Shown one piece after another: positions 9,523 through 18,214 of a DNA stretch of 64,000 nucleotides. The first letter of the stretch is position 1. Every line of letters starts with the position of its first letter. Origin of the DNA: Azotobacter chroococcum (GTDB lineage: Bacteria; Pseudomonadota; Gammaproteobacteria; Pseudomonadales; Pseudomonadaceae); assembly GCF_004339665.1 (NCBI RefSeq), contig NZ_SMMU01000013.1, positions 1 to 64,000 on the forward strand, in the 5' to 3' direction. The position numbers and the translations under genes were made by a program. The notes under the pieces are model-generated. The model was not told where the DNA came from. It saw only the letters and a list, made by a program, of their open reading frames with translations, and made no database searches.

Positions 9523-10542
9523 ATGCTGGTGATGCGCCCCGCGCAAATGGCCGATCTGGCCGAGGTTCAGCGTCTGGCCGCGGACAGTCCGATCGGCGTC
9601 ACTTCGCTGCCCGACGATCGCGAGCGCCTGCGCGAAAAGATCGCCGTGTCCGAGTCCTCGTTCGCCGCGGAGGTCAGCTTCAGCGGCGAGGAGCGCTACT
9701 TCTTCGTCCTCGAGGAGCCGGGTAGCGGGCGTCTGCTCGGCTGCTCGGGGATCGTCGCCTCGGCCGGCTATTCCGAAGCCTTCTATAGCTTTCGCAACGA
9801 GACCTTCGTGCACGCCTCGCGCGAGCTGAAGATCCACAACAAGATCCATGTGCTGTCGATCTGTCACGACCTGACCGGCAGCAGTCTGCTGAGCAGCTTC
9901 TATATCGAGCCGACGCTGGCGCACACGCCCTGGGCCGAGCTGATCTCCCGCGGCCGCCTGCTGTTCATGGCCAGCCATCCGGAGCGCTTCGCCGACGCCG
10001 TGGTAGTGGAAGTTCTCGGGCCGAGCGACGACCGGGGCGACTCGCCGTTCTGGGACGCGGTCGGCCGGCACTTCTTCGACATGAGCTACGCGGCGGCCGA
10101 GCGCCTGTCCAGCCTGCGCAGTCGTACCTTCCTCGCCGAGCTGATGCCGCACTACCCGATCTACGTGCCGCTGCTGCCGGATGCCGCCCAGGAGGCCATG
10201 GGCCAGGTCCACCCGCGTGCGCAGATCAGCTTCGACATCATGACCCGCGAGGGTTTCGAGACCGAGCATTACATCGATATCTTCGACGGTGGGCCGATCC
10301 TCCATGCGCGCACCGCCGGCGTCCGCTCGATCGCCCGCAGCGCCGTGGCGCCGGTGGCCATCGGTGCCAGCGAGCGTGCCGCCGGCCGGACCTACCTGCT
10401 CAGCAACGGCGGCCTGCAGGATTTTCGCGCCAGCCTGGTCGAGCTGGACTGGACGCCCGGCCAGCCGCTGACGCTGAGCGCCGAGACGGCTGCGGCCCTC
10501 GGCGTCGGCGAAGGCGACAGCCTGCGCCTGGTAGCCCTGTGA
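9523..10542 (+). CDS. aruF: Arginine N-succinyltransferase, alpha subunit
   Basis: This 339-residue AstA-family protein catalyses the first step of the AST pathway, transfer of succinyl from succinyl-CoA to the alpha-amino group of arginine or ornithine, together with the beta subunit encoded next. The N-terminal MLVMRPAQMADLAEVQRLAA and the central SPFWDAVGRHFFDMSYAAAE are characteristic. A strong ribosome site (AAGGAGTGACGCCCC) precedes the ATG. It shares length and about the same motif positions with the next gene, consistent with an ancient alpha/beta duplication. Its presence without aruB, aruD and aruE suggests either a relic or a limited role in ornithine/arginine succinylation. Confidence 0.9.
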   Translation: MLVMRPAQMADLAEVQRLAADSPIGVTSLPDDRERLREKIAVSESSFAAEVSFSGEERYFFVLEEPGSGRLLGCSGIVASAGYSEAFYSFRNETFVHASRELKIHNKIHVLSICHDLTGSSLLSSFYIEPTLAHTPWAELISRGRLLFMASHPERFADAVVVEVLGPSDDRGDSPFWDAVGRHFFDMSYAAAERLSSLRSRTFLAELMPHYPIYVPLLPDAAQEAMGQVHPRAQISFDIMTREGFETEHYIDIFDGGPILHARTAGVRSIARSAVAPVAIGASERAAGRTYLLSNGGLQDFRASLVELDWTPGQPLTLSAETAAALGVGEGDSLRLVAL

Positions 10543-10576
10543 GCGGCCTTGCGCTCGTGATACTGGCGGAGGAAAC

Positions 10577-11617
10577 ATGATCGTTCGTCCCGTGCGCAAC
10601 GCCGACCTGCCCGCGCTGATCGACCTTGCCCGCAGCACTGGCGCAGGTACCGGCCTGACCTCGCTGCCGTCCAACGAGGAACGCCTGGCACAGCGCGTCG
10701 CGATGGCCGAGCGGAGCTTTCGCGGCGAGGCCGCGAAGGCCGACGCCGACTATCTGTTCGTGCTGGAAACCGACCAGGGGCGGATCGCCGGCATCGCCGG
10801 GCTGACCGCCGCCGTGGGGCTGCGCGAGCCCTGGTACAACTACCGGGTCGGGCTGACCGTCAGCGCCTCGCGGGAGCTGGAGCTGTACCGGGAGATTCCC
10901 ACGCTGTTCCTCGCCAACGACCTGACCGGCAATTCCGAACTCTGCTCGCTGTTCCTCCAGGCCGAGCACCGCAGCGGGCTGAACGGCCGCCTGCTGGCGA
11001 AGTCGCGTCTGCTGTTTCTCGCCGAATTCCGCACTCTGTTCGCCGACAAGGTGATTGCCGAATTGCGCGGCATGTCCGATGCCAACGCCCGCTCGCCGTT
11101 CTGGGAAAGCCTCGGCCGGCACTTCTTCCGCATGGAGTTCCGCCAGGCCGACTATCTCACCGGAGTCGGCAATCGTGCCTTCATCGCCCAGCTGATGCCG
11201 AGGTTTCCGCTCTACAGCTGCTTTCTCTCCGAGGAGGCGCGTGCAGCGATCGGCCGTGTGCACCCGCACAGCGAGCCGGCGCTGGCGATGCTCCGGGCGG
11301 AGGGCTTCAGCTATCAGGGCTATGTCGACATCTTCGATGCCGGTCCGGTGGTCGAATGCGAAACGGCGAAGATCCGTGCCGTGCGCGACAGTCAGACCTT
11401 GGTGCTGGCGGTCGGTACGCCAGGGGACGAGGCCGAGCCCTACCTGATCCACAATCGACAACGCCAGGACTGTCGGATCACCGCCGCTCCGGCACGGGTG
11501 GCGGCCGGTACCCTGGTGGTCGATCCGCCGACCGCCAGGCGCCTGCAGCTCTGCGCCGGAGCCCAGGTGCGTGCGGCGCCGCTCGCTGTTGCCCAGCCGC
11601 GCGGAGACGGGCGATGA
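10577..11617 (+). CDS. aruG: Arginine N-succinyltransferase, beta subunit
   Basis: This 346-residue AstA-family paralogue of the preceding gene has MIVRPVRNADLPALIDLARS, SPFWESLGRHFFRMEF and HPHSEPALAMLRAEGF. In Pseudomonas, AruF and AruG form a heterotetramer. A ribosome site (GGCGGAGGAAAC) precedes ATG 10577. The stop codon overlaps the ATG of a short remnant (ATGA at 11614-11617), where intact aruD would normally begin. The gene itself looks intact. Confidence 0.9.
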   Translation: MIVRPVRNADLPALIDLARSTGAGTGLTSLPSNEERLAQRVAMAERSFRGEAAKADADYLFVLETDQGRIAGIAGLTAAVGLREPWYNYRVGLTVSASRELELYREIPTLFLANDLTGNSELCSLFLQAEHRSGLNGRLLAKSRLLFLAEFRTLFADKVIAELRGMSDANARSPFWESLGRHFFRMEFRQADYLTGVGNRAFIAQLMPRFPLYSCFLSEEARAAIGRVHPHSEPALAMLRAEGFSYQGYVDIFDAGPVVECETAKIRAVRDSQTLVLAVGTPGDEAEPYLIHNRQRQDCRITAAPARVAAGTLVVDPPTARRLQLCAGAQVRAAPLAVAQPRGDGR

Positions 11618-11772
11618 ATTTCGGCAGGCTGTCCTGGAGCAGCCTGGCTTTCCTGCCCGGGCAGAGGCCTTTCGATCCGGAGGCGGCCGCCCGCCGGACC
11701 CTGGCGAAGACGAAGGTGCTGCATGGCCTGGCCGATCCCCGAGTTGTGCGCCGAGTGCCGCGGACGAGCTGA
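11614..11772 (+). pseudogene. aruB: Probable remnant of aruB at an internal AST-operon deletion
   Basis: A 52-codon frame begins MNFGRLSWSS and contains PEAAARRTLAKTKVLHGL. This resembles the N-terminal region of succinylarginine dihydrolase AruB/AstB as I remember it (VNFDGL near the start, then PREAARQGLAKMKALMELG). The frame then ends within about 15 codons, where AruB should continue for roughly 390 more residues. aruD is absent before it and aruE after it; only the small gene that normally follows aruE is kept. I infer one or more deletions that fused the aruG end to an aruB fragment. The similarity covers only about 30 residues and needs alignment. Confidence 0.5.
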
Positions 11773-11857
11773 CGCGGCCCCCGGGATTAGGCCCCGTCTA
11801 TCCTTTTCAAATCGACCGAACCCGCCGCCTGTGGCGGTCTACCCCTGGAGCTGAACA

Positions 11858-12136
11858 ATGACCGATGCCCTGCAACTCGTTCTCGAAGACACCGATGGTA
11901 CCCAGCTGGAAACCTCCTGCACCCGTTTCGCGGTGATCTGGCAGGGCCGCGAGCTCTGGGTTCAGCAGGTCAATGGCCAGCTCCTGATCGGCGTGGATGT
12001 GGAGGAGGGCGATACCGAGTACGCCAACCTGCTGCTGCGCCCGATGGCCACCAACCTGGTCAGTCTGCAGCTGGAGATGGAGCCGGCCGAAGCCGGTGAT
12101 GACGACCATGTGCATGGTCCCGAGTGCGACCACTGA
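11858..12136 (+). CDS. Small acidic conserved hypothetical protein upstream of alaS
   Basis: This 92-residue protein (MTDALQLVLEDTDGTQLETS) has alternating strands, an acidic tail and a His/Asp-rich C-terminus (DDDHVHGPECDH) that could bind metal. In Pseudomonas a small gene of this kind lies between aruE and alaS, so it marks the far side of the AST deletion. A weak ribosome site (CCCTGGAGCTGAAC) precedes the ATG. No enzymatic domain is recognised. Confidence 0.75.
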   Translation: MTDALQLVLEDTDGTQLETSCTRFAVIWQGRELWVQQVNGQLLIGVDVEEGDTEYANLLLRPMATNLVSLQLEMEPAEAGDDDHVHGPECDH

Positions 12137-12547
12137 CCGTCCCGTCGTTCCCCGGCCTGTGGTAGTCCGAGTCCGCCGACGGCAACTTCCGCGCTGGCGC
12201 AGGGCAGGCTGCTCGAGCTGACGCCTGGAAGGCGTTCCGCCCGCCTGCAAGAGCGGAGGCTGGATGCATTGCCTCGAGCCTCCGCTCCGCGGCGTGCATG
12301 CGGTTTATCCGGGCCATGCATGCGACTGTCGCTCCTGCTCGACAAGCGCGGGGCGGTTCGTGCCGGCCGGCGTTACCTGAACCATGATCCCAACGCCTGT
12401 TCGGCGGCCGGCATCCGGGGAGCGGCTGCCTGTGGCAGCTCGGATCCGCTGATGGAAGAAAGCGCTACCGTGGTCGCACGGGGCCGATATAATGCGTCCC
12501 TTTGCCAATCTTGCCGTGGCCGCAGTTTTCTCTGGACCCATTCATTT
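12137..12547. other. Long leader region of alaS
   Basis: These 411 bases have no convincing gene. They hold a perfect 11-bp inverted repeat (12251-12287) and a good -10 box TATAAT at 12488-12493, 55 bases before the alaS start, but no clear -35. Open frames continuing upstream of alaS in the same phase are not conserved AlaRS sequence. Confidence 0.5.
12251..12287. repeat. Perfect 11-bp inverted repeat upstream of alaS
   Basis: GAGCGGAGGCT (12251-12261) is exactly inverted as AGCCTCCGCTC (12277-12287) around a 15-base loop. No T-run follows on either side, so it is not a canonical terminator. It may be an RNA hairpin or a protein-binding palindrome. Confidence 0.6.
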
Positions 12548-15172
12548 ATGAAAAGCGCAGAAATCCGTGAAGCCTTCCTCCGCTTCTTCGAAGAGAAGGG
12601 GCACACCCGTGTGGCCTCCAGTTCGCTGATTCCGGCGAACGACCCGACCCTGCTGTTCACCAACGCCGGCATGAACCAGTTCAAGGACTGTTTCCTCGGC
12701 CTGGAAAAGCGTGCCTACACCCGCGCCACCACCAGCCAGAAGTGCGTGCGTGCCGGCGGCAAGCACAACGATCTGGAGAACGTCGGCTACACCGCCCGTC
12801 ATCACACTTTCTTCGAGATGCTGGGCAACTTCAGCTTCGGCGACTATTTCAAGCGCGACGCCATCGCCTATGCCTGGGAGTTCCTGACTTCGCCGAAGTG
12901 GCTGAACCTGCCCGCCGAGAAGCTCTGGGTCACCGTCTATGCCAGCGATGACGAGGCCTACGACATCTGGACCCGGGAAGTCGGCGTGCCGGCCGAGCGC
13001 ATGGTGCGCATCGGCGACAACAAGGGTGCGCCCTACGCTTCCGACAACTTCTGGGCGATGGGCGACACCGGTCCCTGCGGCCCGTGCACCGAGATCTTCT
13101 ACGACCACGGCGAAGGCATCTGGGGCGGCCCGCCCGGTTCCCCGGAAGAGGACGGCGACCGCTACATCGAGATCTGGAACAACGTGTTCATGCAGTTCAA
13201 CCGTACTGCCGACGGTGTGCTGCACCCGCTGCCGGCGCCCTCGGTGGACACCGGCATGGGCCTCGAGCGGATCAGCGCGGTGCTGCAGCATGTCCACTCC
13301 AACTACGAGATCGACCTGTTCCAGAACCTGCTGGCCGCCTCTGCGCAGGCCATCGGCTGCGCCAACGACGGCGCACCGTCGCTCAAGGTGGTGGCCGACC
13401 ACATCCGTTCCTGCGGCTTCCTGATCGCCGACGGCGTGACCCCGTCCAACGAGGGCCGTGGCTACGTGCTGCGCCGCATCATTCGTCGCGCCTGCCGCCA
13501 CGGCAACAAGCTGGGCGCCAAGGGTGCCTTCTTCCACAAGATCGTCGCCGCGCTGGTCACCGAGATGGGCGATGCCTATCCGGAGCTCAGGCAGCAGCGG
13601 GCACAGATCGAGCGCGTGCTGAAGAACGAGGAAGAACAGTTCGCCAAGACCCTGGAGCAGGGCCTGAAGATCCTCGAGCAGGACCTGGTCGAACTGCAGG
13701 GCAAGGTCATTCCCGGTGACGTGGTGTTCAAGCTCTACGATACCTACGGCTTTCCGGTCGACCTGACCGCCGACATCGCCCGCGAGCGCGAGCTGTCGAT
13801 CGACGAGGACGGCTTCGAGCGCGAGATGCAGGCCCAGCGCGAGCGCGCCCGTTCGGCCAGCGCCTTCGGTCTCGACTACAACAGCCTGGTTAAGGTCGAC
13901 GCCGACACCCTGTTCACCGGCTACGAGGGTACCTTCGGTCAGGGCCAGGTGGTCGCCCTGTTCAGGGATGGCGCTGCCGTCGAGCAGCTCGGCGAAGGCG
14001 AGGAGGGCGTGGTGGTGCTCGACCGCACCCCGTTCTATGCCGAGTCCGGCGGCCAGGTCGGCGACTGCGGCTACCTGAGTGATGCCGGCGGCGTGCGTTT
14101 CGACGTGCGCGACACCACCAAGGTCGGCGGTGCTTACCTGCACCACGGCGTGGTCGCCGAGGGTGGCCTGCGTGTCGGCCAGACCCTGGAGGCGCAGGTC
14201 GACGGTTCGGTGCGCGGCGCCACCGCGCTCAACCACTCCGCCACTCACCTGCTGCATGCCGCGCTGCGCCAGATCCTCGGCGAGCATGTGCAGCAGAAGG
14301 GTTCGCTGGTCAACAGCCAGCGCCTGCGCTTCGACTTCAGTCACTTCGAGGCAGTGACCGCGGAGCAGATCAAGGTCCTGGAGGCGCTGGTCAATGCCGA
14401 GATCCGCAAGAACAGCACGGTGGAAACCGAAGTCACCGATATCGACTCGGCGAAGAAGAAGGGCGCCATGGCCCTGTTCGGCGAGAAATACGGCGACAGC
14501 GTGCGCGTGCTGAGCATGGGCGATTTCTCCATCGAGCTGTGCGGTGGCATCCATGCCAGGCGCACCGGCGACATCGGTCTGTTCAAGATCGTCAGCGAGG
14601 GCGGCGTGGCCGCCGGCGTGCGCCGTATCGAGGCGGTGACCGGCGCGGGTGCGCTGGACTACCTGAACGGCGCCGAGGAGCAGCTCAAGGAAGCGGCGGC
14701 GCTGGTCAAGGGCAGTCGCGACAACCTGCTGGACAAGCTGGCCGGTCTGCTGGAGCGCAATCGTCAGCTGGAGAAGGAGCTGGAACAGCTGAAAGCCAAG
14801 GCTGCCAGTGCGGCCGGCGACGATCTGGCCGCCTCGGCCATCGGAGTCGGGGGTGTACAGGTGCTGTCCGCCCGCCTCGACGATCTGGACGGCAAGGCCC
14901 TGCTGGTGCTGGTCGACCAGTTGAAGAACAAGCTGGGCAGTGCGGTGATCCTGCTCGGCGGCGAGTTCGAGGGCAAGGTCGTGCTGGTCGCTGGCGTCAC
15001 CCAGGACCTGGCCGGCAAGCTCAAGGCCGGCGACCTGATGAAACAGGCGGCGGCGGCGGTCGGTGGCAAGGGCGGCGGTCGTCCGGACATGGCCCAGGGC
15101 GGTGGCACCGAGGCCGGCAAGCTGAACGAGGCGCTGGCGCTGGTCGTGCCGTTCGTCGAGCAGGCTCTGTAA
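12548..15172 (+). CDS. alaS: Alanyl-tRNA synthetase
   Basis: This 874-residue enzyme charges tRNA-Ala and edits Ser/Gly mischarging. The class-II catalytic core spans about residues 1-250 ([40 protein letters not shown]). The editing domain carries [14 protein letters not shown] and the zinc/editing motif [15 protein letters not shown]. The C-terminal region has a coiled coil (about 720-760) and the Gly-rich C-Ala end ([15 protein letters not shown]). ATG 12548 gives the usual family length and the conserved [19 protein letters not shown]; the open frame upstream is non-conserved. It is followed by lysC, the normal pseudomonad order. Confidence 0.97.
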   Translation: MKSAEIREAFLRFFEEKGHTRVASSSLIPANDPTLLFTNAGMNQFKDCFLGLEKRAYTRATTSQKCVRAGGKHNDLENVGYTARHHTFFEMLGNFSFGDYFKRDAIAYAWEFLTSPKWLNLPAEKLWVTVYASDDEAYDIWTREVGVPAERMVRIGDNKGAPYASDNFWAMGDTGPCGPCTEIFYDHGEGIWGGPPGSPEEDGDRYIEIWNNVFMQFNRTADGVLHPLPAPSVDTGMGLERISAVLQHVHSNYEIDLFQNLLAASAQAIGCANDGAPSLKVVADHIRSCGFLIADGVTPSNEGRGYVLRRIIRRACRHGNKLGAKGAFFHKIVAALVTEMGDAYPELRQQRAQIERVLKNEEEQFAKTLEQGLKILEQDLVELQGKVIPGDVVFKLYDTYGFPVDLTADIARERELSIDEDGFEREMQAQRERARSASAFGLDYNSLVKVDADTLFTGYEGTFGQGQVVALFRDGAAVEQLGEGEEGVVVLDRTPFYAESGGQVGDCGYLSDAGGVRFDVRDTTKVGGAYLHHGVVAEGGLRVGQTLEAQVDGSVRGATALNHSATHLLHAALRQILGEHVQQKGSLVNSQRLRFDFSHFEAVTAEQIKVLEALVNAEIRKNSTVETEVTDIDSAKKKGAMALFGEKYGDSVRVLSMGDFSIELCGGIHARRTGDIGLFKIVSEGGVAAGVRRIEAVTGAGALDYLNGAEEQLKEAAALVKGSRDNLLDKLAGLLERNRQLEKELEQLKAKAASAAGDDLAASAIGVGGVQVLSARLDDLDGKALLVLVDQLKNKLGSAVILLGGEFEGKVVLVAGVTQDLAGKLKAGDLMKQAAAAVGGKGGGRPDMAQGGGTEAGKLNEALALVVPFVEQAL

Positions 15173-15271
15173 CGGCCCGCCTCCCGATCCCGGGCCGCGC
15201 CGGCCGGCCTTGGCAGTCGGCGCGCTGGAAATGTTTAATGGCGCCCTTCACGGGCTTAGGTGGCTTTTCAA

Positions 15272-16507
15272 ATGGCGTTGATCGTACAGAAATTCGGGGG
15301 CACCTCTGTAGGCTCCATCGAGCGGATCGAGCAGGTAGCCGAGAAGGTCCAGAAATTCCGCGAGAACGGCGATGACATCGTGGTCGTGGTTTCCGCCATG
15401 AGCGGCGAGACCAATCGCCTGATCGGCCTGGCCAAGCAGATCAGCGAGCAGCCCGTGCCGCGCGAGCTGGATGTGATGGTCTCGACCGGCGAGCAGGTGA
15501 CCATTGCCCTGCTGGCCATGGCGCTGATCAAGCGCGGCGTACCGGCGGTGTCCTACACCGGCAATCAGGTGCGCATTCTTACCGACAGCTCCTTTACAAA
15601 GGCACGAATCCTGCAAATCGATGACCAGAGGCTGCGTGCCGATCTCAAGGCCGGTCGCGTGGTGGTGGTTGCCGGTTTCCAGGGGGTCGACGAGCACGGC
15701 AACATCACCACTCTGGGGCGCGGCGGTTCCGACACCACTGGGGTGGCCCTGGCCGCGGCCCTGAAGGCCGACGAGTGCCAGATCTATACCGATGTCGACG
15801 GCGTCTACACCACCGATCCGCGTGTGGTACCCAAGGCCCAGCGTCTGGACAAGATCACCTTCGAGGAGATGCTGGAAATGGCCAGCCTGGGCTCGAAGGT
15901 GCTGCAGATCCGCTCGGTGGAGTTCGCCGGCAAATACAATGTCCCGCTGCGCGTGCTGCACAGCTTTCAGGAGGGGCCGGGCACCCTCATTACCACCGAT
16001 GAAGAGGAATCCATGGAACAGCCGATCATTTCCGGCATCGCCTTCAATCGCGACGAAGCCAAGCTGACCATTCGTGGCGTGCCGGACAATCCCGGCGTGG
16101 CGTTCAAGATCCTCGGGCCGATCAGTGCGGCCAATATCGAGGTGGACATGATTGTGCAGAACATCGCGCACGACAACACCACCGACTTCACTTTCACCGT
16201 ACACCGCAACGACTATTTGAGCGCCATGCGCGTGTTGGAGAACACCGCGCGCGAAATTGGTGCGCGCGAGGTCATTGGCGATACCGACATTGCCAAGGTT
16301 TCCATCGTTGGAGTAGGCATGCGTTCCCATGCCGGGGTTGCCAGCCGCATGTTCGAAGCCTTGGCCAAGGAAGGTATCAATATCCAGATGATTTCGACTT
16401 CGGAAATCAAGGTTTCCGTGGTCATCGAGGAAAAGTACCTGGAACTGGCGGTTCGTGCCCTGCATACCGCGTTCGAGTTGGATGCTCCTGCCCGCCAGGG
16501 CGAGTGA
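15272..16507 (+). CDS. lysC: Aspartate kinase
   Basis: This 411-residue enzyme phosphorylates aspartate at the head of the Lys/Met/Thr/diaminopimelate pathway. The kinase domain begins MALIVQKFGGTSVGSIERIE and includes GRGGSDTTGVALAAAL. Two ACT regulatory repeats occupy about residues 265-411 (AKLTIRGVPDNPGVAFKILG; VGMRSHAGVASRMFEAL), so feedback control by lysine and threonine is expected. ATG 15272 is preferred over an in-frame GTG at 15260 because it begins the conserved beta strand. In many relatives a second internal start makes the beta subunit; I did not identify one with confidence. Downstream lies csrA. Confidence 0.95.
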   Translation: MALIVQKFGGTSVGSIERIEQVAEKVQKFRENGDDIVVVVSAMSGETNRLIGLAKQISEQPVPRELDVMVSTGEQVTIALLAMALIKRGVPAVSYTGNQVRILTDSSFTKARILQIDDQRLRADLKAGRVVVVAGFQGVDEHGNITTLGRGGSDTTGVALAAALKADECQIYTDVDGVYTTDPRVVPKAQRLDKITFEEMLEMASLGSKVLQIRSVEFAGKYNVPLRVLHSFQEGPGTLITTDEEESMEQPIISGIAFNRDEAKLTIRGVPDNPGVAFKILGPISAANIEVDMIVQNIAHDNTTDFTFTVHRNDYLSAMRVLENTAREIGAREVIGDTDIAKVSIVGVGMRSHAGVASRMFEALAKEGINIQMISTSEIKVSVVIEEKYLELAVRALHTAFELDAPARQGE

Positions 16508-16517
16508 GCGAGTGACT

Positions 16518-16555
16518 GATGAGGGCGCGGAGTAATCCCGCGCCTTCATCGTTTT
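16518..16555 (+). terminator. Terminator-like hairpin after lysC
   Basis: GATGAGGGCGCGG is followed by AGTAAT and then CCGCGCCTTCATC, forming a long stem with a short T-run (GTTTT) after it. It separates lysC from the csrA promoter region. Confidence 0.6.
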
Positions 16556-16692
16556 GCCCGGGTGAGGAGGGCTTTCCTTTCGCCAGCCCTGGTCAATACT
16601 TGGGTGTATATTCCTTGGGGTAGGGTGGGAATATCACCATTTTTATTTTTGCAGACTGTTGTTCTGTTGACTTCCCATAAAAGGAGAAAGGA

Positions 16693-16878
16693 ATGCTGAT
16701 TCTGACTCGTCGGGTCGGAGAGACCCTGATGGTGGGTGATGATGTGACGGTCACCGTGCTGGGTGTGAAAGGTAATCAGGTGCGCATTGGCGTCAATGCA
16801 CCGAAAGAGGTCGCTGTACATCGCGAAGAAATCTACCAACGCATTCAGAAAGAAAAAGATCAAGAGCCAAGCCACTAA
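16693..16878 (+). CDS. csrA: Global post-transcriptional regulator CsrA/RsmA
   Basis: This 61-residue protein, [20 protein letters not shown] onward, is the full CsrA/RsmA family. It is a small dimer that binds GGA motifs in mRNA leaders and is titrated by Rsm small RNAs. The RNA-contact residues at both ends are present (Leu4, Arg6, Arg7 and Arg44). A strong ribosome site (AAAAGGAGAAAGGA) precedes the ATG. The AT-rich 185-base gap upstream indicates its own promoters. In Pseudomonas it controls exopolysaccharide, motility and secretion switching, which links it to amrZ and the hsb genes in this window. Confidence 0.97.
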   Translation: MLILTRRVGETLMVGDDVTVTVLGVKGNQVRIGVNAPKEVAVHREEIYQRIQKEKDQEPSH

Positions 16879-16896
16879 TTTTTATCGATTTTTAGC

Positions 16897-16925
16897 TTGG
16901 CAAGCGGGGCAAAGGCCGGTATGAT
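16897..16925 (+). promoter_or_regulatory. Sigma70 promoter of tRNA-Ser
   Basis: TTGGCA (16897-16902) and TATGAT (16920-16925) are separated by 17 bases. The -10 ends 15 bases before the tRNA-Ser 5' end. Confidence 0.7.
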
Positions 16926-16939
16926 TCGCCCCGTGTTGC

Positions 16940-17030
16940 GGAGGGGTGGCCGAGTGGCCGAAGGCGCTCCCCTGCTAAGGGAGTACACCTCAAAAGGGTG
17001 TCGGGGGTTCGAATCCCCCCTCCTCCGCCA
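16940..17030 (+). tRNA. tRNA-Ser (anticodon GCT)
   Basis: A 91-base cloverleaf has acceptor GGAGGGG paired with CTCCTCC, discriminator G and encoded CCA. The anticodon loop in CCCCTGCTAAGGG gives GCT, reading AGC/AGU. The long variable arm (TACACCTCAAAAGGGTGT) and the TTCGAAT loop are typical of class-II tRNA-Ser. Confidence 0.97.
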
Positions 17031-17100
17031 TTCACAAGCGTTGTAGGGTTGGGTGTTCTGCGGTGGTTCGGCAAGCTGATGAAGTTGATCGAATTTTCGC

Positions 17101-17128
17101 TTGAACATCGAAGCGGAATCCCTATAAT
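17101..17128 (+). promoter_or_regulatory. Sigma70 promoter of the tRNA-Arg(ACG) pair
   Basis: TTGAAC (17101-17106) and a perfect TATAAT (17123-17128) are separated by 16 bases, with a GC-rich discriminator (GCGCACGC) typical of stringently controlled stable RNA promoters. Confidence 0.8.
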
Positions 17129-17141
17129 GCGCACGCTCAGC

Positions 17142-17218
17142 GCACTCATAGCTCAGCTGGATAGAGTACCCGGCTACGAACCGGGCGGTCGGAGGTTCGA
17201 ATCCTCCTGAGTGCGCCA
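17142..17218 (+). tRNA. tRNA-Arg (anticodon ACG), copy 1
   Basis: A 77-base cloverleaf has acceptor GCACTCA/TGAGTGC, discriminator G and encoded CCA. The anticodon loop CTACGAA gives ACG, normally edited to ICG, reading CGU/CGC/CGA. It is identical to the copy at 17284-17360. Confidence 0.97.
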
Positions 17219-17283
17219 TTATTTGAATCGCCTGAGAAGGCTGGTTCGAAACCAGCGGTGATCTGGTCCATCAAGCGCCATAC

Positions 17284-17360
17284 GCACTCATAGCTCAGCT
17301 GGATAGAGTACCCGGCTACGAACCGGGCGGTCGGAGGTTCGAATCCTCCTGAGTGCGCCA
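17284..17360 (+). tRNA. tRNA-Arg (anticodon ACG), copy 2
   Basis: This is a second identical 77-base copy, 65 bases after the first. It lacks an obvious promoter of its own in the spacer, so both are probably cotranscribed. A strong terminator follows at once. Confidence 0.97.
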
Positions 17361-17367
17361 TATCAGA

Positions 17368-17395
17368 AGGGCCTGCAGCGATGCAGGCCCTTTTT
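17368..17395 (+). terminator. Rho-independent terminator of the tRNA operon
   Basis: AGGGCCTGCA (17368-17377), loop GCGA and TGCAGGCCCT (17382-17391) form a perfect 10-bp stem running into TTTTT. It ends just where the convergent gene at 17395 stops. Confidence 0.92.
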
Positions 17396-17907
17396 CATTT
17401 TCGGCTCTTGGCGCTGACGCAGTTATGTTCGTCGAAGTCGATCTGTCTCGTGTTGCCCGCATTGTCTCGGTAGTGGTAACTGGTTCGGCCGTTGCGTCTG
17501 GAAATCCGGTCCGGCTTGCCGAGGGCGCTTTCTACGTCCGCGCGGGGCATGCCTGAGCGCACTTCCTTTTGGATCATCGCTTCGCGGCGTTCTCGGCCTG
17601 TGATCTGGTTGCCGCAGCCATCGTCTTGCTGGCCGACAATGGTCGGCTCCTGAGGCTTGTCCTGTCTCGCGGTGCGGAGCGCGCGGTCCCGAGGCTCGCT
17701 TGCCATGGGGGTGGGGCTGCCGCCCATGCCGGGCGTGGCGTTGAAGGCGCTCTGCAGCTGTTGCTGCTGGCCTGCAGGGCAGCCGTGATGGGTGAAGCTG
17801 ATATGGCCGCCTGGGGCTGCGCAGCGATATACGGGCGCAGCGACGAGTGGGGGCGAAGAGCAGAGCAGAAGCGCTGTTGCCGAAGCGCGTATCAGTAATC
17901 CGTGCAT
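17395..17907 (-). CDS. Secreted DUF4124-like protein
   Basis: This 170-residue protein has a signal peptide (MHGLLIRASATALLLCSSPP, then LVAA). The DUF4124-like segment VYRCAAPGGHISFTHHGCPA follows, with the two cysteines usual for the family. A low-complexity Gln/Pro linker comes next, then a C-terminal segment (EVRSGMPRADVESALGKPDR and YHYRDNAGNTRQIDF) resembling a short SmpA-like fold. The start at 17907 has AGGAGGACGCCCC before it; longer upstream frames lack signal peptides. It runs against the tRNA operon, and its stop lies within the tRNA terminator region. A periplasmic role is inferred; function is unknown. Confidence 0.75.
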   Translation of the reverse strand: MHGLLIRASATALLLCSSPPLVAAPVYRCAAPGGHISFTHHGCPAGQQQQLQSAFNATPGMGGSPTPMASEPRDRALRTARQDKPQEPTIVGQQDDGCGNQITGRERREAMIQKEVRSGMPRADVESALGKPDRISRRNGRTSYHYRDNAGNTRQIDFDEHNCVSAKSRK

Positions 17908-18214
17908 GGGGCGTCCTCCTTGGCGTGGGGGCAGGGTAGCGCCTGCCTGCAGGGGGCGATGTGTCCCGGATCTCCTTGCCGGTGCTGCACGGTGAGATTG
18001 AGCGGAGGTTCGCATTGCAAGCGATTGTTCTGGCCAGCATTCTGACGAGTGCAAGGCCGTCGGGCAGTGTTATGATTACGCCTGTCAGCCCCACCGGGGC
18101 TTGTGGAAATCCACCATGGACTTACCCAGTAGTTATTTCAAAACCGATTCGTGCAATCGCGCATTGACTGATTGATGCCCTTGGCGTGCTCCGCTGCTGG
18201 GGGTGGAGTTTGCC

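Noticed and set aside
12269..12547. N-terminal extension of alaS by 93 codons
   Set aside because: The extension is not AlaRS-like. ATG 12548 starts the conserved sequence at the usual length.
15173..15197. Terminator after alaS (CGGCCCG/CGGGCCG hairpin)
   Set aside because: The stem is good but there is no T-run; transcription may continue into lysC.
15173..15271. Lysine riboswitch before lysC
   Set aside because: The 99-base gap is too short and no conserved L-box elements are visible.
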